DNA of 64,000 nucleotides. It comes from Gammaproteobacteria bacterium (GTDB taxonomy: Bacteria > Gemmatimonadota > Gemmatimonadetes > Longimicrobiales > Gaopeijiaceae). The position numbers and the translations under genes were made by a program. The stretch covers positions 54,885 to 118,884 of the forward strand of contig JAPPJO010000082.1 in assembly GCA_028820325.1 (NCBI GenBank), read 5' to 3'. This document shows positions 24,313 through 30,385 of this stretch, in pieces. The notes beneath the pieces are model-generated. The model saw only the letters and a list, made by a program, of their open reading frames with translations. It did not search any database and was not told the DNA's origin. How positions within the stretch are numbered: position 1 is the stretch's first letter; each line of letters opens with the position of its first letter.

Positions 24313-25553
24313 AGGTAGGTGACCATCACCAGCACCGCCAGCAGGACCGCCACGAAGTAGACGTTCACCTTGCTGACGTCCCAGATGTCGGCCTTCGCCA
24401 CCGAGCACGCGGTCACCAGCACGCTCGCGACCGGGGGCGTCTGCTGGCCGATCCCGAGGTTCAGGGTCACCACCAGGCCAAAGTGCACGGGATCGATGCC
24501 GGCCGCGTGCACCAGCGGCATCACCACGGGCACCACCAGGATGATTGCCGCGGCGGAGTGCAGGAAGAGCCCGATCGCGAGGAAGAAGACGTTCAGCAGC
24601 GCGAGGATGGCCCAGCGCGACTCGGTGATGCCGATGATGCTGTCCGCCACCCGCTGCGGCACCTGGGCTTCGGTGAGGTAGTCGCCGAGCAGCGCCGAGG
24701 TGGCCACCAGCAGCATGACCACGGCGGTCTGCACGCCGCCGTCGAGGGCGGCGGAGCGGAGCGCGGCTAGGTCGATCTCCCGGTAGATGAGCCCGCCCAC
24801 CACCAGCGCGGCCACCACGGCCAGGCCGGCTCCCTCCGTGGCGGTGACCCATCCGGTGAAAATCCCGCCCAGGATGATCACCGGGAGGAGCAGCGCCCAG
24901 CCGGCGTCGCGAAAGGTGGTCCACACGCGGCGCAACTGGAAGGCGTGCTCGACCGGGAAGCCGTTCCTCAGCGCCAGCGCGTACGCCACGCCCATCAGCA
25001 GGATGCCGCCCACGACGCCGGGGATGACGCCGGCCACGAACAACTCGACGATGGAGCTCTCCGACATCACCCCGTAGATGATCATGGGGATGGAGGGCGG
25101 GATGATGACGGCGAGCGTCGCCGAGGAGGAGGTGACGGCAGCCGCGAACGGGGTCGAGTAGCCTCGCTTCTTCATCGCGGGGATCAGGATCGACCCCAGC
25201 GCGGCCACGTCGGCCACCGCTGAGCCGGAGATCTCGGCGAAGAACAGCGAGGCCGAGATGGAGACCATCGCCAGCCCGCCGCGGATGGCGCCGAAGAGCG
25301 CGGAGGCGAAGGCGATCAGGCGTCGCGAGATGCCGGTTGCGTTCATGATCGCTCCGGCCAGGATGAAGAGCGGGATGGCGATCAGCGGGAAGGAGGTGGC
25401 GCCGGTGAAGAGCACCAGTCCGGCGTTGGGGATCGCCGCGGCCCCGGAGGTCACCACCATCGCGATGAGGGCGATGACCCCCAGCGCGACCGCGATGGGT
25501 ACGTTGATCGTCACCAGCGCGATCATCCCCAGGAACATCAGCAGCAGGGTCAC
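24270..25553 (-). CDS. dctM: TRAP transporter large permease
   Basis: A 427-residue polytopic protein of the DctM family. Typical blocks are SFPLIAIPLFILAGAIMNATGISRRLI, ISASLFFAEISGSAVADVAALGSILIPAMKKRGY, ATLAVIIPPSIPMIIYG and LNLGIGQQTPPVASVLVTA. The large subunit forms the ion-driven transport channel of a tripartite TRAP system for organic acids. It overlaps dctQ by 4 nt. The matching binding-protein gene is on the same strand at 27951-28940 but separated by toxin-type genes. Neighbouring 2-hydroxyacid enzymes suggest a hydroxyacid such as glycolate or lactate as substrate; that is inference. Confidence 0.93.
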   Translation of the reverse strand: MTLLLMFLGMIALVTINVPIAVALGVIALIAMVVTSGAAAIPNAGLVLFTGATSFPLIAIPLFILAGAIMNATGISRRLIAFASALFGAIRGGLAMVSISASLFFAEISGSAVADVAALGSILIPAMKKRGYSTPFAAAVTSSSATLAVIIPPSIPMIIYGVMSESSIVELFVAGVIPGVVGGILLMGVAYALALRNGFPVEHAFQLRRVWTTFRDAGWALLLPVIILGGIFTGWVTATEGAGLAVVAALVVGGLIYREIDLAALRSAALDGGVQTAVVMLLVATSALLGDYLTEAQVPQRVADSIIGITESRWAILALLNVFFLAIGLFLHSAAAIILVVPVVMPLVHAAGIDPVHFGLVVTLNLGIGQQTPPVASVLVTACSVAKADIWDVSKVNVYFVAVLLAVLVMVTYLPVVPMSLVELFYR

Positions 25554-26158
25554 GGGCCGCCCTCGCTCTGAGTTCCAGCAGCCGTCCGGTTCGCACCGTT
25601 GCCCGTGCCCGGGCCCGCTGCCGTGCTCGCCCCGCCGCGCCCGCCCGCCGGCGGACTCGCCCCGCCGTCCGCGTCTGCGTCCGGATCCGCGTCCTTACCA
25701 CCCCGCAGCATCTCCGGCAGGCTCAGCAACTGCGCGATCACGAAGAGGACGCAGCCGATGGGGATGACGGATTGCGTGAGCCGGGTGGGCACCCACGGCA
25801 GGCTCACCATGCCGGAGCCCTCCAGGATGACCAGCACCCGCCACCCCGCCCACGCCGCCACCAAGAAGAACGCGACCACCACCGCCTCCCCCGCAACCAC
25901 AACCGGGATCCGCCATGGCCGCCCGAGCCGCCGCACCAGGTTGGGGAAGCCGATGTGTGCCCGCTTCAGGGCCGCGAGCGCCGCCCCGTAGTACGTGAGC
26001 CAGGCCAGCAGGATCGACGCCACTTCGTCGTACCACACCAGCGCCGCGCCGAACTTGCGGAAGCCCACGCCCATGACCACGACCACGGCCAGGGCCGCCA
26101 CCAGCACGAGCACGACCGCCTCCAGCAGGCGCTCGAAACGGGTGCGCAGGGCGGTCAT
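25550..26158 (-). CDS. dctQ: TRAP transporter small permease
   Basis: From the ATG at 26158, 202 residues with four transmembrane helices in the first ~150 residues. The family motif in the middle is WYDEVASILLAWLTYYGAALAALKRAHIGF. The C-terminal ~50 residues are an unusual low-complexity Gly/Ala/Asp tail (GKDADPDADADGG and on) that most DctQ proteins lack. It overlaps dctM by 4 nt and works with it. A 194-bp gap separates it from an AbiEii-like gene on the other strand. Confidence 0.88.
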   Translation of the reverse strand: MTALRTRFERLLEAVVLVLVAALAVVVVMGVGFRKFGAALVWYDEVASILLAWLTYYGAALAALKRAHIGFPNLVRRLGRPWRIPVVVAGEAVVVAFFLVAAWAGWRVLVILEGSGMVSLPWVPTRLTQSVIPIGCVLFVIAQLLSLPEMLRGGKDADPDADADGGASPPAGGRGGASTAAGPGTGNGANRTAAGTQSEGGP

Positions 26159-26352
26159 GGGCAGGGTGGTCACCGGGTGTGTCCCAGGATGGTGGGTGCG
26201 ATCATCCGGGCAGGATCCACGAATCTCGCCCGCCGGGCAAGTCGCCGATGAGCGTCCCGCGTCTCTGGCTCGACCGGGGTCCCGGTTCTCGGCATGCGAC
26301 CTCTTCGACATTACTCTCCGGTGTTGCCGGATCCCGCCATTGCCACATCGCC

Positions 26353-27108
26353 ATGCTATACGGGAGGCATCTCCTGTTTCAACCTCGCCTGGACACCCTC
26401 TCCCATCATCAGCGACGCGTGCTCGCGGAGCTTGGGGCGACGCCACGCGGGTTCGTCCTCCATGGCGGAGCCGCGCTGGCGCTCCGGCTGGCCCATCGCA
26501 GGCCGGAGGACTTCAGCTTCCTGTCGACGGCGCCGTTCGATCCTCATCGGCTCCTCGACAAGGTCCCGTACCTGCGCGGCGCCGAGGTCATCCGGCGTGG
26601 CCGCGACAAGCTCACGTGCATCGTGGATCGCGGCGGTATCGTGCGCGTCTCCTTCTCCGGTGACGCGGTGCGCAGGCGTGTGGAGGAGCCGGAACTCGCC
26701 GAGCCGCCCGGGATCGAGGTTGCCTCCATGGTGGACCTGGCGGCCGCCACGGTGCAAGCGATCCAGAGCCGCTCCCGTGCGCAGGACTATCTGGATGTCG
26801 ACGCCATCGTCCGTCCGGGCGGCATCAGCCTGAGTAGAGCCCTGGGTGCCGCGACCGCCGTATTCGGCGATCGGTTCAATCCGATGCTTACCCTGAAGGC
26901 GCTCACCTTTTTCGGAGACGGGGATCTGCACACGGTGCCGGAATCGGTGCGGCAGCGGCTGGTGCGGGCGGTCGAAGGGGTCGATCCGGGCGGTATCCCG
27001 CGATTGGCGTCACGCCCTGGACTTCGGCCGGCCCGGGAGCCGCATGGGCGGTCCGCCGGAAGCACTGCGACTCTCCGGCGCCTGCCGATCCGGAAGCGAC
27101 GCGCATAG
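26353..27108 (+). CDS. AbiEii/AbiGii-like nucleotidyltransferase, orphan, altered active site
   Basis: From the ATG at 26353, 251 residues. The core motif GFVLHGGAALALRLAHRRPEDFSF aligns with the G-G-x-A-L-x-L-R-x-x-H-R-x-S-x-D-x-D-F motif of AbiEii/AbiGii nucleotidyltransferases, but the second catalytic Asp is Ser here (D-F-S-F). The domain continues with LTCIVDRGGIVRVSF, IEVASMVDLAAATVQAI and KALTFFGDGD. AbiEii toxins add nucleotides to tRNA and need an AbiEi antitoxin; none is adjacent. It may be inactive or a different branch of the family. It sits in the same inserted block as vapBC, within the TRAP genes, with opposite orientation. Confidence 0.7.
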   Translation: MLYGRHLLFQPRLDTLSHHQRRVLAELGATPRGFVLHGGAALALRLAHRRPEDFSFLSTAPFDPHRLLDKVPYLRGAEVIRRGRDKLTCIVDRGGIVRVSFSGDAVRRRVEEPELAEPPGIEVASMVDLAAATVQAIQSRSRAQDYLDVDAIVRPGGISLSRALGAATAVFGDRFNPMLTLKALTFFGDGDLHTVPESVRQRLVRAVEGVDPGGIPRLASRPGLRPAREPHGRSAGSTATLRRLPIRKRRA

Positions 27109-27150
27109 AACGCCTCGGCTCCGCAAGGGAGCAGCCGGTGCCCGGAGCGC

Positions 27151-27576
27151 TCAGCGGCGGGCCGGCAGCGTGATGAACCCCGCCACCATGAAGTGGTGGT
27201 CGAGCGTGAGCGCGTCCTGGATGCCCAGTTCGGTCATGACCACGAAGCTGGCGGCGTCGGCGAGCGAGAAGGGCTGATCCGAGAAGCGTTCGATCCAGTT
27301 CCCGATCGCGGCCTCCTCGCGCTCCGGAGTGATGTACTCGATCTGCGTGGGAGCCTCGCGGACCGCCTTGAGATAAGCGGAGGCGGCGTGAAGACCTGCG
27401 CGACGAAGGAGCAACGCGTGAGTCTCGGCGACCACCACGTTGGTGGTCACGATGCTCGCGCCCTGTCGGACGCGGGTGCGCAGGCTCAGGGCGAAGGCCT
27501 CATGATCGGGGTGCCGGTCGTTGGCCAGCGGGTACCACGCGCTGGTGTCGACGAAGAGGCTCTTGGCCCGGATCAG
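27151..27576 (-). CDS. vapC: VapC-type PIN-domain toxin, apparent CTG start
   Basis: The frame is a complete PIN domain of 141 residues if read from the CTG at 27576. The catalytic acids are present: D10 in FVDTSAW, E51 in VVVAETHALLLRR, D107 in FSLADAASFVVM and D126 in LTLDHHF. The first GTG (27450) would delete the first 42 residues including D10, so it is unlikely to be the real start. The CTG overlaps the antitoxin TGA (bases CTGA), exactly where VapBC pairs normally have an ATGA or GTGA overlap, so translation is presumably coupled. VapC toxins are ribonucleases, often cutting tRNA or rRNA. Confidence 0.82.
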   Translation of the reverse strand: MIRAKSLFVDTSAWYPLANDRHPDHEAFALSLRTRVRQGASIVTTNVVVAETHALLLRRAGLHAASAYLKAVREAPTQIEYITPEREEAAIGNWIERFSDQPFSLADAASFVVMTELGIQDALTLDHHFMVAGFITLPARR

Positions 27577-27896
27577 GACTCGCCGCGCTCTTGCGAGGAG
27601 GCTGGCCAGGACGCGACCTCGGTGGCGGCGAGATACTCGTCGTGCTCTCGCGCAACGTCGATCCCGAGATCGTCGTCGGGCACCGACACCATCCCGATGA
27701 TCTTCAGCACCGGATGATGCTCCGGATCCGAGATCTGAAGTTCCAGGGCCTTCAGCCCCCGCCGAAGGACATCGGACTTGGTGGTATCGAGCTCCGCCGT
27801 CAGTCGCTCGAGACGGTCTTTTTCGCTCGGACGAAGATAGACCTGGACGGGCTCGGCGACGCGCCGTTTCGGGGTCTTGTCCTTAGAATAGTTCAT
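27573..27896 (-). CDS. vapB: VapB-like antitoxin, ribbon-helix-helix type
   Basis: A 107-residue protein. After a basic start, residues ~17-50 have the ribbon strand VQVYLRPSEKDRLERLTAEL and helix DTTKSDVLRRGLKALELQ, a CopG/RHH DNA-binding fold. The C-terminal half is acidic (IGMVSVPDDDLGIDVAREHDEYL) and would wrap the VapC toxin encoded immediately downstream with a CTGA overlap. RHH antitoxins repress their own operon. Tandem TCATGA elements overlap the start codon (27893-27905). Clearly the partner of the PIN-domain protein; the pair lies between dctP and dctQ. Confidence 0.85.
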   Translation of the reverse strand: MNYSKDKTPKRRVAEPVQVYLRPSEKDRLERLTAELDTTKSDVLRRGLKALELQISDPEHHPVLKIIGMVSVPDDDLGIDVAREHDEYLAATEVASWPASSQERGES

Positions 27897-27905
27897 GACT
27901 CATGA
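27893..27905. promoter_or_regulatory. Tandem TCATGA repeats at the vapB start
   Basis: TCATGA-C-TCATGA: two hexamer palindromes with a 7-bp period; the first contains the vapB start codon. Short closely spaced repeats of this kind are typical targets of ribbon-helix-helix repressors, so this could be the autoregulatory operator. The area upstream (to 27950) is AT-rich relative to the surroundings. Confidence 0.35.
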
Positions 27906-27950
27906 TAATGAAATCGTAGCGACATCGCCAGATTAATCCGTCCGGTGCCC

Positions 27951-28940
27951 TCACCGCGCCAACTCCCCCACCCACCGCACCAGTTCGCCGCCGCCATCGA
28001 CCTCATCGGCGAACTCGTCGTAGATCGCGTCGCTGGCGTCGCGGAAGCGTGCGCGGTCGGCCTCGTTCACCTCGATGCCGGCGGCCCGCAGTTCCTCCAG
28101 CAGCTCGGCGTCCATGCGCGCTGCTGTCTCGTACACGAACTGCTGCATCTCGCGCGCCGTGTCCTCGAGGATGGCGCGCACCTCCTCGGGCAGCCGCTGC
28201 CAGCGCGCTTCGCCCACGGTGACGAACGCGGGCGTGTACACGTGTCCCGTGAGCGACAGGTACGACTGCACCTCGTGCAGCTTGGCCGAGGCGATCTGCG
28301 CCAGCGGGTTCTCCTGTCCGTCCATCACCCCGGTCTGGAGCGCAACGAAGACCTCGGCCAGGGGCATGGGCGTGGGGTTGGCGCCGTAGGCCTGGAAGAG
28401 CTTGACCCGCCAGACGCCGCGCGGTGTGCGCAGCTTGATGCCCGCGAGATCCTCCGGCCCGCGGATCGGGCGGGCGTTGTTGGTGATGTGGCGGAAGCCG
28501 TTCTCCCAAAGTGCGAGGATGCGGTATCCCTCGGCTTCGGCAAGCGGGGCCAGGTGATCCCAGAAGACATCCTCCTCGATGCGCTTCATGTGCTCCCGGT
28601 CCTGCACCAGGTACGGCATCTCGAAGAGTCCGAAGCCGTCGATCACCGACGACATCACTGTCGATGGCAGCGACATCTCCACGGTGCCCAGCCTGAGTTT
28701 CTGCAGCAGCACGTCGTCCCCGCCGAGCTGGCTCGATCCGTAGACGATGACGCGTCCGGCCTCGCCCAGGCGCTCGTTGGCGCGCTCGGCGAATTCGTTC
28801 GCGACGATGTCGTAGAGGGACTCGGGGGCGCCCACATGTCCCAGGCGGATCTCGACCGGGCCGGTGTCTTCGCCCGGGGCGCAGGTGGTCAGGGCGGAGA
28901 CGGCGATCACAGCGGGCGCCAGAATGTGCTTCCGGGACAT
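27951..28940 (-). CDS. dctP: TRAP transporter substrate-binding protein
   Basis: The ATG at 28940, with GGAGGG upstream, gives 329 residues with a lipoprotein-like signal ending ALTTC. DctP-family blocks are EIRLGHVGAPES, YGSSQLGGDDVLLQKLRLGTVEM, IKLRTPRGVWRVKLFQAYGANPTPMPLAEVFVALQTGVMDGQENPLAQI (including the conserved Arg that binds the carboxylate) and YLSLTGHVYTPAFV. It captures an organic acid and hands it to DctQM. Its permease genes are on the same strand but 1.8 kb away. Three TGATATCA palindromes lie just upstream. Confidence 0.92.
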   Translation of the reverse strand: MSRKHILAPAVIAVSALTTCAPGEDTGPVEIRLGHVGAPESLYDIVANEFAERANERLGEAGRVIVYGSSQLGGDDVLLQKLRLGTVEMSLPSTVMSSVIDGFGLFEMPYLVQDREHMKRIEEDVFWDHLAPLAEAEGYRILALWENGFRHITNNARPIRGPEDLAGIKLRTPRGVWRVKLFQAYGANPTPMPLAEVFVALQTGVMDGQENPLAQIASAKLHEVQSYLSLTGHVYTPAFVTVGEARWQRLPEEVRAILEDTAREMQQFVYETAARMDAELLEELRAAGIEVNEADRARFRDASDAIYDEFADEVDGGGELVRWVGELAR

Positions 28941-28957
28941 CGTTTCCCTCCAGCGTC

Positions 28958-29032
28958 TGATATCATCCATTAGTCGCGTATAGTATCATGATTCATACAA
29001 GTGATATCATGCATGAGCGGCGCGTGATATCA
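28958..29032. promoter_or_regulatory. Three TGATATCA palindromes upstream of dctP
   Basis: TGATATCA occurs at 28958-28965, 29002-29009 and 29025-29032. The first is 18 bp before the dctP start codon, the last at the end of the aminotransferase gene. The second extends to a 10-bp palindrome with flanking G/C. Start-to-start spacings are 44 and 23 bp. In this GC-rich sequence three copies within 75 bp are unlikely by chance, so they probably bind a dimeric regulator (for example of the GntR type) controlling dctP. Confidence 0.5.
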
Positions 29033-30223
29033 GTGATCATCCTCATCCGCTCGCTGGCTCGTCATCGCGAGATGGTCGAGGGCCGCATCCACGCCCCCAC
29101 CGCTGTGGGGAACCCGCGCCAGCCGCAGCCCCATCTCGACGCCGGCCAGCGTCCCTGCGAGGGTGAGCTCGTTCAGGTCTCCCAGATGGCCGATGCGGAA
29201 CACACGGCCGTCGAGCTTGCCGAGCCCGGTTCCGAGCGACATGTCGAAGCGATCCAGGATGACCTTGCGCAGGGCGTTGGCGTCGTGGCCATCGGGGAGC
29301 TGGACGGCGGTGAGCGAGTTGGAGTGCTCGCACGGGTTGAGGCTGTAGCACTCGAGGCCCCATGCGGCAACCGCGGCCCGGGTGGCCTCGGCGAAGCGCC
29401 TGTGGCGCGCGAACACACGGTCCAGTCCCTCCTCGGCCAGCATCGCGAGCGACTCGCGCAGGCCGAAGAGGAGCGTGGTTGCGGGGGTGTATGGGAAGAA
29501 GCCGCTCGCGTTGGCGGTGAGATGGTCGTCCCAGTTGAAGTAGGAGTGGGGCAGGGGTGAGGCCGGGCGTGCGGCCAGGGCGCGCTCGCTGGCGGCAGTG
29601 AACCCGAGGCCGGGCGGGAGCATGAGCCCCTTCTGCGACCCGGTCACGGTTACGTCGACGCCCCATTGGTCGTGGCGGAAGTCGATGGACGCGAGCGAGG
29701 ACACCGTGTCGACCATGAAGAGCGCGGGGTGTCCGGTGGCGTCGACGGCGGCGCGGATGTCGGGGAGGTTGGTGGTGACGCCGGTGGACGTCTCGTTGTG
29801 CACGATCATCACGGCGCGGATGCGGCCCTCGCGGTCGCGGCGGAGTCTGTCCTCGACCAGTTGGGGTTCGACGCCCGCGCGCCAGTCGCCCGACACCAGG
29901 TCGACATCGAGGCCGAGGCGGTCGGCGACCTCCGCCCACTTCCCGGCGAAGAAGCCCCGGTCGAAGGCTAGGACGCGGTCCCCGGGGGCCAGCGTGTTCA
30001 CTAGCGCCGCCTCCCACGCGCCAGTGGCCGAGGAGGGGAAGACGAACACGGTGCCGTCGGTCTTGAAGACGGGTTTCAGGTCCTCGAGCACGCCCAGCGT
30101 GAGTTCCGCGAACTCGGGGCCGCGGTGGTCGATGACCGCCCGGTCCATGGCGCGCCGCACCCGCTCGGGTACGTTGGTGGGGCCGGGGAGCTGGAGAAAG
30201 TGCCGGCCGCTGCGTGTGGTCAT
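29030..30223 (-). CDS. Alanine/serine-glyoxylate aminotransferase
   Basis: A 397-residue class V PLP aminotransferase. The opening FLQLPGPTNVPERVRRAMDRAVIDHRGPEF and the PLP-lysine loop TVTGSQKGLMLPPG (K198) with VDTVSSLAS before it are those of alanine-glyoxylate/serine-glyoxylate aminotransferases. The enzyme would convert glyoxylate to glycine. Encoded upstream of dctP on the same strand and divergent from a glycolate/lactate-type dehydrogenase, it fits a pathway of hydroxyacid import, oxidation to glyoxylate and transamination. Confidence 0.9.
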   Translation of the reverse strand: MTTRSGRHFLQLPGPTNVPERVRRAMDRAVIDHRGPEFAELTLGVLEDLKPVFKTDGTVFVFPSSATGAWEAALVNTLAPGDRVLAFDRGFFAGKWAEVADRLGLDVDLVSGDWRAGVEPQLVEDRLRRDREGRIRAVMIVHNETSTGVTTNLPDIRAAVDATGHPALFMVDTVSSLASIDFRHDQWGVDVTVTGSQKGLMLPPGLGFTAASERALAARPASPLPHSYFNWDDHLTANASGFFPYTPATTLLFGLRESLAMLAEEGLDRVFARHRRFAEATRAAVAAWGLECYSLNPCEHSNSLTAVQLPDGHDANALRKVILDRFDMSLGTGLGKLDGRVFRIGHLGDLNELTLAGTLAGVEMGLRLARVPHSGGGVDAALDHLAMTSQRADEDDH

Positions 30224-30306
30224 GCGCGCTCTCGGGTGACGTGGAGAGGGCCGCGGATTAGAATGCGGCGACCCGCCGGCGACGAACCCTGCAAGCTAAT
30301 GAAGCG

Positions 30307-30385
30307 CGCCCATGCCTGACCACCGATGCGGCTGTCCTTGCCTCCGACGCGCCCCGCCCGGCTGCGGATCCGCCCATGCCTGACC
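30307..30385 (+). repeat. Duplicated start-codon region of the dehydrogenase gene
   Basis: The 15-mer CGCCCATGCCTGACC occurs at 30307-30321 and again at 30371-30385, the second copy holding the true start codon. The first copy opens a 23-codon Cys-rich frame ending in TGA at 30381-30383, eight bases past the real start. It could be a chance duplication or an upstream ORF affecting translation. Confidence 0.35.

Noticed and set aside
22903..25701. 932-codon minus-strand open frame
   Set aside because: Spans dctM and part of DUF2723 in the wrong frame; Arg-rich, no motifs.
27151..27450. 99-residue version of the PIN toxin starting at GTG 27450
   Set aside because: It would lack the first catalytic Asp and the first beta strand, which are present in frame upstream.
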